A DNA stretch of 15,816 bases from RGIG995 sp045543655 (lineage in GTDB: Bacteria; Bacillota; Clostridia; Oscillospirales; UBA644): positions 1-15,816 of the forward strand of contig JAZPXN010000087.1 of NCBI GenBank assembly GCA_045543655.1, in the 5' to 3' direction. The notes under the pieces are model-generated. The model made no database searches and was not told where the DNA came from. It saw only the letters and a list, made by a program, of their open reading frames with translations. Positions 6,660 to 13,260 of the stretch are shown here, in pieces (position 1 is the stretch's first letter; the number at the start of each line of letters is the position of its first letter). The position numbers and the translations under genes were made by a program.

Positions 6660-7430
6660 TTATTTTTTTCGGGAACGGACGAGGTGGAAAACACCGTAAT
6701 ACGCCGCGATATAGATAAAAAACAGAAGAACCACGGCGAGGGGATACAAAACGGGATTTCCCTTCAGGAGATTAAAAACGATATCGTAGGGCGTTCCGTC
6801 TCCCCGCATGAGAAACATGTAGTTATAATCCACGAGAAGATTTGCAGCGTAAGCGCAGACGCAGAACCCGGACAGGATCCCGGCGGTGATGGGAATATTC
6901 CGGGGCTTCATACCCGCAAGGCCGGAGATCAGAAGATAAAGCGCCGCAAAGCCGGAGATGCAATGCGTCAGACCGGAGACCACGTTATCGAAGGAAAATA
7001 CGGGATAGACGGCGTAGTTATTCCCGGCAAAATAAGTTCCCATAATCGCCCCGAGGATCCCGAAAATGGCCACGAAATCGATGGAGGCCTCCTTCAGCCG
7101 TCCCTTGCAGAAGGCGGCCATAGGAATGGCAATGAGCTGAATACTGCACAGAAACAGGGGCAGCTCGTAGATCCAATGAAGGGGATCTTCGTGACGGAAG
7201 CAGAGCAGGACGATCTTGAATAGCTCCAGCCCGTCGATGAGAAAAGCGGAAAAAATCAGGGGAAGGTTCTTTTCCCGGTCGCTTCGGCGCCGATTGCAAA
7301 GCCCGATGAAAACGGCGCAACCGATCATAACGATCACGAGAGACGTGACGAAGATCAGATGCTGCGGGGACAGATACCCCTCCGCCGGGCGGGTATAACC
7401 GCCGAAACCGAAAAATTCTCGCAAAGACAT
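6660..7430 (-). CDS. seven-helix membrane protein, YwaF/TMEM164-like family
   Basis: 256 residues. The ATG at 7430 has AAAGGAG (7443-7449), 12 bases upstream; an in-frame TGA lies just before the ATG. About seven hydrophobic segments are seen (roughly 24-44, 57-77, 90-108, 117-135, 150-172, 180-200, 228-250). The YELPLFLCSIQ block (88-98) and the C-terminal DYNYMFLMRGDG...NPVLYPLAVVLL pattern (201-236) recall the YwaF/TP0381-type integral membrane family related to TMEM164, whose bacterial role is not established. It forms a single-gene transcript with its own promoter and is convergent with the nitrilase-GDPD gene. A tie to lipid metabolism is only a guess from the neighbour. Membrane location is sure; the family call is moderate. 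Confidence 0.7.
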   Translation of the reverse strand: MSLREFFGFGGYTRPAEGYLSPQHLIFVTSLVIVMIGCAVFIGLCNRRRSDREKNLPLIFSAFLIDGLELFKIVLLCFRHEDPLHWIYELPLFLCSIQLIAIPMAAFCKGRLKEASIDFVAIFGILGAIMGTYFAGNNYAVYPVFSFDNVVSGLTHCISGFAALYLLISGLAGMKPRNIPITAGILSGFCVCAYAANLLVDYNYMFLMRGDGTPYDIVFNLLKGNPVLYPLAVVLLFFIYIAAYYGVFHLVRSRKK

Positions 7431-7473
7431 GGCAAATCAACGCTCCTTTCGGGGTTCGTGCTTTTTCGACACC

Positions 7474-7502
7474 ATTATAACACAGAGCGGGGAAAAATAC
7501 AA
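7474..7502 (-). promoter_or_regulatory. promoter of the YwaF-like membrane protein gene
   Basis: On the minus strand, TTGTAT (7502-7497), 17 bases, TATAAT (7479-7474) preceded by TGT (extended -10). Confidence 0.65.
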
Positions 7503-7530
7503 TCGTTTTCATGAAAATTTTACATTCTGC

Positions 7531-7573
7531 AAAGATAAAAGGAAGAGATCTCCCCTTTCGGAAAGATCTCTTC
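7531..7573 (-). terminator. terminator of the dehydrogenase-kinase operon
   Basis: On the minus strand, GAAGAGATCTTTCC (7573-7560) and GGGGAGATCTCTTC (7555-7542) form a 14-bp stem, with two G-T pairs, closed by a GAAA tetraloop. It is followed by CTTTTATCTTT, a rather broken T-run. It lies 15 bases past the kinase stop codon. Confidence 0.75.
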
Positions 7574-7588
7574 TCAGATTACGGAATA

Positions 7589-8512
7589 TTACAGTTCGTT
7601 GACGGTGACCTTGGCGGCAACGGCCTTCACGTCTTCGGGAAGGGGAGGCTTGGTGCCGGAGGTCAAACAGGCCGCGGTCCCGAAGGCAACGCCGGTACGG
7701 AGACGTTCCACGGCGGATTTTCCGCCGGCAGAGAGGAATCCGGCAATGGTGGAATCCCCGGCGCCGATGGTGGAAAGGGCTTCCACCTTGGGGGGAACGG
7801 CCTCGAACACGCCTTCGGAGCAAACCAGAAGAGCGCCCTTTGCCCCAAGGCTGATCATAACGTTCTCAATGCCCTTTTCCCGGAGATCCAGGGCGGCAGA
7901 GACGACCTGCTCAACGGTTTCGATCTCCCGGCCGAGATAGGCGGAGATCTCCTCCTGGTTGGGCTTGATCAGCCAAGGCTTCATTTCGATCAGATCGTCC
8001 AGGGTAAAGGAGCGGGAATCGATGACGATCCTCGCGCCCAGCTTCCGCAGGTTGCGGAGGAAATCCTTGACCGCGGACATGGAAAGCCCTTTGGGATTGG
8101 AGCCCGTGAAGGTGACGATGCAATCGTCGTTCACCCGGGGCGCAATTTCGTCGTAGACCCGATCCAGCAGCGTATCGTCGGCAGAGAACCCGGCGAAGGA
8201 AATGCGGGTCTCGTCGGCGTCGTCGCAATGGATCGTGATATTCTCCCGGATAGCACCGGGAACGGTAACCGACAGAAGATTCATGCCGTCAGCCTCGAGA
8301 GACCGGCGGAACGCAGCACCGTTCTCCTCCCCCAACACCACGAAGGCAAGGCTGTCAACTCCGTTGAAGCCCAGAGCCCGGGAGATATTGACTCCCTTTC
8401 CGGCCATGGACCGTTCCCGGACGGTACAGAGATTTTCGTGGCAGGCAGAAAAGGTGGGGGCGTGACAGTGAACGTCGATGGCAGGGTTCAGGGTAAGGGT
8501 AATGATATTCAT
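7589..8512 (-). CDS. PfkB-family phosphosugar kinase (1-phosphofructokinase / tagatose-6-phosphate kinase type)
   Basis: 307 residues, the usual length for the FruK/LacC branch. The ATG at 8512 has GAGGAG (8521-8526) overlapping the stop codon of the upstream dehydrogenase, so the two genes are translationally coupled. Motifs: TLTLNPAID at the N-terminus (5-13), GKGVNISRAL (38-47), the KPNQEEI segment (183-189) and the PfkB signature TIGAGDSTIAGFL (248-260) with the catalytic base D253. Enzymes of this branch phosphorylate fructose 1-phosphate or tagatose 6-phosphate to the bisphosphate. The exact sugar cannot be set from sequence. Coupling to a SorE-like dehydrogenase suggests a ketose-phosphate intermediate; a DeoR-type repressor nearby is common for such genes. 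Confidence 0.85.
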   Translation of the reverse strand: MNIITLTLNPAIDVHCHAPTFSACHENLCTVRERSMAGKGVNISRALGFNGVDSLAFVVLGEENGAAFRRSLEADGMNLLSVTVPGAIRENITIHCDDADETRISFAGFSADDTLLDRVYDEIAPRVNDDCIVTFTGSNPKGLSMSAVKDFLRNLRKLGARIVIDSRSFTLDDLIEMKPWLIKPNQEEISAYLGREIETVEQVVSAALDLREKGIENVMISLGAKGALLVCSEGVFEAVPPKVEALSTIGAGDSTIAGFLSAGGKSAVERLRTGVAFGTAACLTSGTKPPLPEDVKAVAAKVTVNEL

Positions 8513-8523
8513 AGGGCGTCTCC

Positions 8524-9777
8524 TCAGATCTTGGGAGCGTTGGCCAGAAGATAGGCTTCCGCTTCCGCGCACCAAAGCCCGTCGTTCCGCTTGACGATGG
8601 CGGCCAACTCCTTGAACATGGGATCCTTTTCGCCCCACTGATCCAGCTCGTCGACGGCGATGAGAGGCAGGTCAAGATGGGTGTAGCAGACCTTCTTGGC
8701 GCCGCTGGGCTTTTCCATGGCCTTGATGGTGTCGATCACGGCGTTCAGGCCGCAGATATGGGAAACGAGGGAGCCGGGATTGATCTTATTCTGCTCAATC
8801 AGCCCGATGACGTCGATCATATCCTGAGGAATACTGCCGGCGGTCCCCACCACGTGAATCCCGTCGTAATGCACCCGGTAAAGGTTCAGAGAGCCCTGCA
8901 TATCGTGAATGGGAGGGCCTGCAAAGAAGTTGACGCAGCCGTCTTCCCGACAGATCTGCTCCGCCATGGTGAACAGAGCGGGAACGGGAACCATAACGAA
9001 AACGTCGTCAAAGCCGCCGTCGGAGATCTTCAGCAATTCCGCCACGGGGTCTTCCATGCCGGAGGTGTTGATATAAAGAAGCTCGGTGCCCCGCTTGGCC
9101 GCTTCTTCGGGCGTGCATTTGCTGCGGGCGTAGGCAAGACGGTCTTCGTTCAGGTCGGTGACCACGATCTGGGAAACCCCGGCGTAACCGGAGGCCAGAT
9201 CCACGGCGCCCAGACCCATGGGGCCGGCACCGCCGAGAATGGCAATTCTGCCGCCCACCTTGGCGCCGTCGGTACGGACGTAGTTGGTATAATCGGTATG
9301 GTAGAATCCCAGATAGCCCCGGAAAACGCAGGCGAGGGATTCGACGAGAGATCCCTTGAAAAAGGCGTCGCCGTCGTAGGGGATCATACAATTGCGCTCA
9401 AGCACGATCTTGGGAACCACGGCGTAGGTAGCGGAGCCGCCGATGTACTGATAGGAATAGCCGGGATCGTAACCGGAATCCAGCTTCAGAGCGGGCTGGA
9501 TCACGATCTTCTGACCGACCTTCCACCGGTCCTTCAGGTCGGAGCCGACCTCAATGATCTCACCGGCCATTTCGTGTCCGATAATAATGGGCTTCTCGGC
9601 AATATCCGGGGGAACCCGCTTATGCATAGTGCCCTGCTTGACGGCCTTATAGGTGGATGCGCAAAGGGAGTCGGAGACCACCTTCAGCAGCACTTCGTCG
9701 GGCTGGATCTCGGGCAGATCGAACTCTTCCAGACGGAGATCCATGGATCCGTAAAGACGGACGGCTTTCGTTTTCAT
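8524..9777 (-). CDS. zinc-type alcohol dehydrogenase, L-sorbose-1-phosphate reductase (SorE)-like
   Basis: 417 residues from the ATG at 9777, with AAGGAGG just upstream (GGAGG at 9786-9790); the longer open frame runs through the promoter. Zinc MDR features: catalytic Cys in DSLCAS (C39), GHE (67-69, zinc-binding H68 and E69), an acidic residue in VESLAC (E146), and the Rossmann motif GGAGPMG (182-188) with D208 as likely NAD-binding acid. The cysteine cluster for structural zinc is absent, as in some sugar-alcohol members. The opening KTKAVRLYG...LRLEEFDLPEI and the SDSLC...KQGTMHKRVP stretch resemble SorE, which reduces L-sorbose 1-phosphate to D-glucitol 6-phosphate. The true substrate here may be another ketose or polyol phosphate. 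It is first in a two-gene operon with the PfkB kinase. Confidence 0.8.
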   Translation of the reverse strand: MKTKAVRLYGSMDLRLEEFDLPEIQPDEVLLKVVSDSLCASTYKAVKQGTMHKRVPPDIAEKPIIIGHEMAGEIIEVGSDLKDRWKVGQKIVIQPALKLDSGYDPGYSYQYIGGSATYAVVPKIVLERNCMIPYDGDAFFKGSLVESLACVFRGYLGFYHTDYTNYVRTDGAKVGGRIAILGGAGPMGLGAVDLASGYAGVSQIVVTDLNEDRLAYARSKCTPEEAAKRGTELLYINTSGMEDPVAELLKISDGGFDDVFVMVPVPALFTMAEQICREDGCVNFFAGPPIHDMQGSLNLYRVHYDGIHVVGTAGSIPQDMIDVIGLIEQNKINPGSLVSHICGLNAVIDTIKAMEKPSGAKKVCYTHLDLPLIAVDELDQWGEKDPMFKELAAIVKRNDGLWCAEAEAYLLANAPKI

Positions 9778-9798
9778 CGGAAAATCCTCCTTGATCGG

Positions 9799-9827
9799 TT
9801 GACAAAATTGATTTTTTGTATTATAAT
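9799..9827 (+). promoter_or_regulatory. orphan perfect sigma-A promoter facing the dehydrogenase promoter
   Basis: TTGACA (9799-9804), 17 bases, TATAAT (9822-9827) on the plus strand. No plus-strand gene follows; transcription would run over the dehydrogenase promoter (9842-9870) and antisense into the GH20 gene. It matches the araC promoter block (3960-3988) at 23 of 29 positions. Confidence 0.45.
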
Positions 9828-9841
9828 GTTTTCGTACCTCT

Positions 9842-9870
9842 ATTAAACCATATCCGGCGGAAAAAGTCAA
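9842..9870 (-). promoter_or_regulatory. promoter of the dehydrogenase-kinase operon
   Basis: On the minus strand, TTGACT (9870-9865), 17 bases, TTTAAT (9847-9842) preceded by TGG (extended -10). It closely resembles the GH20 promoter at 11424-11452, including ATATG before the -10 and AG after it. Confidence 0.65.
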
Positions 9871-9894
9871 CTGTCGCCGTGAAATTTTATAAAT

Positions 9895-9927
9895 GATCAC
9901 AAACTGATCACGAATCGATCACAAATC
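9895..9927. repeat. three tandem 11-bp repeats upstream of the dehydrogenase promoter
   Basis: GATCACAAACT (9895-9905), GATCACGAATC (9906-9916), GATCACAAATC (9917-9927). The period equals one turn of DNA, so a protein would meet the same face three times. The array lies between the GH20 stop codon (9929) and a -35 box 25 bp away, a position suited to activator binding. The family of the binding protein is unknown; the DeoR-type regulator nearby is one candidate. Confidence 0.65.
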
Positions 9928-9928
9928 G

Positions 9929-11368
9929 TCATCGCTCCGCAATCAGCAAAAACACCTTTCTGGCCGTGGCCCGAAGTCGGGCGTTAAAGGCCGTTTCGTC
10001 GTGGAGTCGGGGGATATTCCAGGTGCGCTCGGTCAGGGCGCAGAGATACTCCACCACCCGGCTGATCTCCTGCTCGTAGGTACAGCCCCAGGAAGATACC
10101 TGGGCGCCCAAGACCTCCTCGGAGGGCTCTACCCGGACCGGATTCCGGTAGGCGGCGGATTTCTCCCACCAGTTCTGCAGCTGATACACGTCCCAATCCA
10201 TGATTTCCTTCGGACCCCAACGGAGAGCGGGGTTATCCACGATATACAAAGGCTTCCAGGAGCCGTTGATGATCTTGAACCCGTGCCGGAGAAGATCGGG
10301 TGCCAAAAGATACAGACTCTCCCAGGCAATGACCACCGTCTCCTTCGGGATATGGCAGACCCCCTTTTCGGGGAAGCCCTCCCACACGATGGGCGTCCGT
10401 CCCCGGTCAAGCACCGCCCGGGCCACTCTCCCCACGAATTCGCTGTAAAGCTCGTGAGAATCGGCAATCCCGTGGGCCTGCATATAGGCGCGGCAGTCGG
10501 GACAATGATCCCAAGCGGGGTAAGCGGCCTCGTCCCCACCGATATGAATATAGGGCGAATGAGGAAAGAGCGCGCAGATCTCGTCGAGAAGGGTGCAGAT
10601 GCCGTCCATACATTCCTGCCGGCCGGGGCAAACCACGGTTTCTGCGGAAAGAACCCCCACGTCGGTTTCCACGCGGCCGTCCACGCCGTCGGGAATACGG
10701 TTGGCAAAAACCTCCGGATAGGTCCGGGTCATGGAGGTGGCGTGTCCCGGAGCCTCCAGCTCCGGAATGATCACGATTCCCCGGTCCAGAGCGTATTCGT
10801 TCAGCGCCGCAATTTCAGCCTCGGTATATTGCTCCTTGCCGCCGCCGATCTGCGGAAAGGCCCGGGAAGGGAGCGTATAACGCGCCCGGTCGATGAAATG
10901 CAGATGAAGATATTTTACCTTCAGAAGAAAGCATACGTCCACGTATTTGAACAGGGTTGGCAGGGGATGCCAGAAATTGGCCAGATCCACCATCAGCCCC
11001 CGGTAGTCCTTATCCGGCCGGTCCTCCACCGTCAGCTTCCGAACCGAAAAGCCGTCGTTCTTCGCCTGGAGGCACAGCAAGGCGGTGGCCATCCCGTAGC
11101 AGATCCCCTGACGGCATCCCGCCGAAATAACCAACCCGGACTCCGACGCCTCGACCCGGTAGCTCTCCCCTTCCAGGGTGGGATCCGACGTAAGAACGAC
11201 GCCACCCTCTCCCGGAATCGGCGAAAGACCAAGCAACCTTTCCGCCGACGACCGGAAAACCCCGGCCTGAGCCTCAAAATCAGCATCCCAACGGATCCGG
11301 GCGGGGAAGGAAACCCACACCTGCTCCTCAATCCCCTTTTTAGGAGTCGGCAAAACGGTCTGCAACAT
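9929..11368 (-). CDS. cytosolic GH20 beta-N-acetylhexosaminidase
   Basis: 479 residues from the ATG at 11368, with GGAGG (11374-11378) 5 bases upstream; a TTG 36 bases further is in frame but has a worse context. A small N-terminal alpha/beta domain (1 to about 115) precedes the TIM barrel: DYRGLMVDLANFWHP (121-135), LHLHFIDRARYTLPSRAFPQ (154-173), PELEAPGHA (202-210), HIGGDEA (275-281) with the catalytic pair D279/E280, and aromatic subsite residues W349 and W400. GH20 enzymes release terminal beta-GlcNAc or beta-GalNAc by substrate-assisted catalysis. There is no signal peptide, so imported oligosaccharides are the likely substrates, yet no transporter lies in the window. It is divergent from the DeoR gene and probably coregulated with the dehydrogenase operon downstream. 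Confidence 0.9.
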   Translation of the reverse strand: MLQTVLPTPKKGIEEQVWVSFPARIRWDADFEAQAGVFRSSAERLLGLSPIPGEGGVVLTSDPTLEGESYRVEASESGLVISAGCRQGICYGMATALLCLQAKNDGFSVRKLTVEDRPDKDYRGLMVDLANFWHPLPTLFKYVDVCFLLKVKYLHLHFIDRARYTLPSRAFPQIGGGKEQYTEAEIAALNEYALDRGIVIIPELEAPGHATSMTRTYPEVFANRIPDGVDGRVETDVGVLSAETVVCPGRQECMDGICTLLDEICALFPHSPYIHIGGDEAAYPAWDHCPDCRAYMQAHGIADSHELYSEFVGRVARAVLDRGRTPIVWEGFPEKGVCHIPKETVVIAWESLYLLAPDLLRHGFKIINGSWKPLYIVDNPALRWGPKEIMDWDVYQLQNWWEKSAAYRNPVRVEPSEEVLGAQVSSWGCTYEQEISRVVEYLCALTERTWNIPRLHDETAFNARLRATARKVFLLIAER

Positions 11369-11385
11369 AAAAACCTCCGCGTTCG

Positions 11386-11404
11386 TTGAAAATTTATCTT
11401 TCAA
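11386..11404. promoter_or_regulatory. candidate operator dyad between GH20 and deoR-type genes
   Basis: TTGAAA (11386-11391), 7 bases, TTTCAA (11399-11404): a 6-bp inverted repeat in the leader of the GH20 gene, next to the region where the deoR-type promoter must lie (a weak -10 TATATT is at 11421-11426). It could be a binding site for the DeoR-type repressor. Confidence 0.3.
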
Positions 11405-11423
11405 AAGAAATACTCACGACTAT

Positions 11424-11452
11424 ATTAAAACATATTTTTCCGAAAATGTCAA
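11424..11452 (-). promoter_or_regulatory. GH20 gene promoter
   Basis: On the minus strand, TTGACA (11452-11447), 17 bases, TTTAAT (11429-11424) preceded by TGT (extended -10). Aligned with the dehydrogenase promoter, 25 of 33 positions agree. Confidence 0.7.
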
Positions 11453-11486
11453 TCCCACCCTTCGGAAGAATCGAAAGGAGACTCGT

Positions 11487-12245
11487 ATGCTTATCGAAGA
11501 ACGCCAGCGGCGCATCCTGGAAGAACTGGAAAAGACCCCGGAGGTGACGGTAGCCCTTCTGGCAAAAACCCTTTACGTCAGCGAGCCCACCGTGCGGCGG
11601 GATCTGACGGAGCTGGAAAAGAAAGGGCTGATCACGAAAAAATACGGCGGCGCCATTCTGAACGAAGGGGCGGCCGACCGGGAGATCCCCTTTCTTTTGC
11701 GGGAAAACGAGCGGTCGCTGGTCAAGACCGAGATCGGGAAAAAAGCGGCGGGATACGTCCGGGACGGCATGGTGATCATGCTGGACGGCTCCACCTCGGC
11801 CTATCATCTGGTGCCCTATCTTGCAAAATACAAGGACCTGATCGTCATCACCAGCGGAGCAAAAACGGCGGTCGCTCTGGCGGAAGCCAATATCCGGACC
11901 TTCTGCACCGGAGGACAGATGCGCATCCATTCCTACTCCTACGTGGGAGATCTGGCAGCGGAATTCGTGAAAAACATCAATGCAGACGTGCTGTTCTTCT
12001 CCTGTCACGGTCTATCCGACGAAGGGATGATGACCGACCGGGCGGTGGAAGAAGCGGATCTGCGCAAGGCCATGTTTTCGGTCTGCAAGAAGAAGATCCT
12101 GCTCTGCGATTCCAGTAAATTCGGGAAAACCTATTTCTACAACATGGGATCGGTGGATCAGATCGACGGCATCGTATCCGACGGCCCCCTGCCCGAGCGT
12201 ATTCAAAAAATGATTTCCGGTCCCACGGGCGAAAAAAACGAATAA
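11487..12245 (+). CDS. DeoR-family sugar-phosphate-responsive repressor
   Basis: 252 residues; the ATG at 11487 follows AAAGGAG (11474-11480). Residues 3-57 are the DeoR winged helix-turn-helix, with the family signature VSEPTVRRDLTELEKKGLI (31-49) and KYGGA (52-56). Residues 75-235 are the DeoR C-terminal sensor (ISOCOT-type fold) with DGSTS (100-104), ITSGAKTA (121-128), TGG (141-143) and CDSSKFGK (207-214), which bind a sugar phosphate in this family. It is divergent from the GH20 gene; the resemblance of the GH20 and dehydrogenase promoters suggests it represses both until a sugar phosphate accumulates. Single-gene transcript ending in the terminator at 12301-12336. Confidence 0.9.
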   Translation: MLIEERQRRILEELEKTPEVTVALLAKTLYVSEPTVRRDLTELEKKGLITKKYGGAILNEGAADREIPFLLRENERSLVKTEIGKKAAGYVRDGMVIMLDGSTSAYHLVPYLAKYKDLIVITSGAKTAVALAEANIRTFCTGGQMRIHSYSYVGDLAAEFVKNINADVLFFSCHGLSDEGMMTDRAVEEADLRKAMFSVCKKKILLCDSSKFGKTYFYNMGSVDQIDGIVSDGPLPERIQKMISGPTGEKNE

Positions 12246-12300
12246 AGGAGTTTTTGCCGGAGATCGACCGATTCTCTCAAACCGTAACGGAATGATACTG

Positions 12301-12336
12301 CGGGATAGAGTTTTGAAGGGCTCTATCCCGTTTTTT
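12301..12336 (+). terminator. intrinsic terminator after the DeoR-type gene
   Basis: CGGGATAGAG (12301-12310) and CTCTATCCCG (12321-12330) form a perfect 10-bp stem, followed by six T (12331-12336). Confidence 0.9.
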
Positions 12337-12407
12337 CCCGGTTTTTCGCGGATTTCACAAAAAGTTTTATACCATTTCGGTTTATTTTCACACATTCCGG
12401 GAAAAAG

Positions 12408-12418
12408 TGTGCTATAAT
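12408..12418 (+). promoter_or_regulatory. extended -10 promoter of the XRE-type gene
   Basis: TATAAT (12413-12418) preceded by TGTGC, a TGn extended -10. No good -35 box is at 16-18 bases; TTCACA is 20 bases away. The start would be near 12425, placing the hairpin at 12428-12452 at the very 5' end of the mRNA. Confidence 0.6.
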
Positions 12419-12427
12419 AGACCCAAC

Positions 12428-12452
12428 GCAGGAATGCAGATTTCCTGCATTC
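12428..12452 (+). promoter_or_regulatory. palindrome at the 5' end of the XRE-type mRNA
   Basis: GAATGCAG (12432-12439), ATTTC, CTGCATTC (12445-12452): a perfect 8-bp dyad. An overlapping alternative pairs GCAGGAA (12428-12434) with TTCCTGC (12442-12448). Just downstream of the start, it could be an operator for the small repressor or an mRNA hairpin. Confidence 0.5.
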
Positions 12453-12504
12453 ACTGCATGAAACACAACATACAAAAAAAAATCACACAACAGGAGTGTC
12501 AGCC

Positions 12505-12717
12505 ATGCAGTACCAAAAGATCAGAGATCTCCGGGAAGACCATGATCTCACACAAACAGACATCGCCCAGATCCTCAGTTGCTCTCAGGTGTGCTATTCC
12601 CGTTACGAATTAGGCGCCAGAGACATCCCCACCGACGTTTTGATCCGCTTGTCGAATTTCTACAACGTCTCGGTGGACTACCTGCTCGGTCAGAGTGAGA
12701 ATCCGAAAAGACGATGA
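12505..12717 (+). CDS. small XRE-family (Cro/CI-type) DNA-binding protein
   Basis: 70 residues, consisting almost only of one HTH_3 domain (about 4-62). The ATG at 12505 has AGGAG (12492-12496) 8 bases upstream; the GTG at 12496 overlaps that site. Motifs: IRDLREDHDLTQTDIAQIL (6-24), SCSQVCYSRYELGARDIP (25-42) and the closing LIRLSNFYNVSVDYLLG (46-62), typical of compact Firmicute regulators. No oligomerisation or sensor domain is present. It has its own promoter with a palindrome at the transcript start, so autoregulation is plausible. A terminator follows directly, then the Nudix gene. Target genes are unknown. Confidence 0.9.
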   Translation: MQYQKIRDLREDHDLTQTDIAQILSCSQVCYSRYELGARDIPTDVLIRLSNFYNVSVDYLLGQSENPKRR

Positions 12718-12725
12718 AACGAAGT

Positions 12726-12760
12726 GGCCTGCAGTTGCGTTCTGCAGGCCTTTTGTTTTT
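12726..12760 (+). terminator. terminator between the XRE-type and Nudix genes
   Basis: GGCCTGCAG (12726-12734) pairs with CTGCAGGCC (12742-12750), a perfect 9-bp stem with a 7-base loop, followed by TTTTGTTTTT. The Nudix ribosome binding site begins only a few bases later, and no promoter fits between, so Nudix expression may depend on readthrough. Confidence 0.85.
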
Positions 12761-12775
12761 ACAAAGGAGAACGAT

Positions 12776-13243
12776 ATGAAAAACACCACCCTCTGCTACG
12801 TATACCGGGGAGACGAAGTGCTGATGCTCCACCGGGTAAAAAAGAAAAACGACCTGAACGAAGGGATGTGGATCGGCATCGGCGGCCATTTTGAAGAAAA
12901 CGAATCTCCCGAAGAATGCGCCCTGCGGGAGGTGCGGGAGGAAACGGGGCTGACGATGACGAACTACCGCTACCGGGGGATCGTCACCTTCGTTTCCGAC
13001 CGCTACGAGGGGGAATACATGCATCTTTTTACCGCCACGGAAACGGAAGGAGACCTCGTCGCGGATTGCAACGAGGGAGATCTGCAATGGATTTCCAAGA
13101 AAACCTTCGATTCTCTGCCCCAGTGGGAGGGGGATAAAATCTTTCTGAAGCTGCTGGACGAAGACGCCCCCTTCTTCTCGCTGAAGCTGGAATACGAGGG
13201 TTCTTCTTTGAAAAGGGCCATTCTGAACGGGACGGCTCTTTGA
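12776..13243 (+). CDS. Nudix hydrolase, MutT/8-oxo-dGTP diphosphatase-like
   Basis: 155 residues from the ATG at 12776 with AAAGGAG about 7 bases upstream. A complete Nudix box spans G37 to L59: GHFEENE (37-43), then REVREETGL (51-59), with the metal-binding REVxEE residues intact. The N-terminus TTLCYVYRGDEVLMLHR and GMWIGIGGHFE place it near MutT/YvcI-type enzymes that clean oxidised nucleotides, though the substrate range of small Nudix proteins varies. It is convergent with rsmG, with only 17 bases between stop codons and no terminator seen, so the ends of the two transcripts probably overlap. It lies directly downstream of the XRE-type gene and its terminator. Confidence 0.9.
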   Translation: MKNTTLCYVYRGDEVLMLHRVKKKNDLNEGMWIGIGGHFEENESPEECALREVREETGLTMTNYRYRGIVTFVSDRYEGEYMHLFTATETEGDLVADCNEGDLQWISKKTFDSLPQWEGDKIFLKLLDEDAPFFSLKLEYEGSSLKRAILNGTAL

Positions 13244-13260
13244 ATTTCATCCCGTAGAAT

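Noticed and set aside
9858..9878. CGGCG/CGCCG inverted repeat after the GH20 gene as its terminator
   Set aside because: No T-run follows on the minus strand, and the stem overlaps the -35 of the dehydrogenase promoter; GH20 transcripts may simply read through.
11398..11426. Promoter for the DeoR-type gene (CTTTCA, 17 bases, TATATT)
   Set aside because: The -35 matches at only three positions; a promoter must exist in this gap, but its place cannot be fixed from the sequence.
12246..12300. Small open frame between the DeoR-type stop codon and its terminator
   Set aside because: An AAAGGAG-like sequence is present, but no start codon lies at suitable spacing and the only ATG runs into the terminator.
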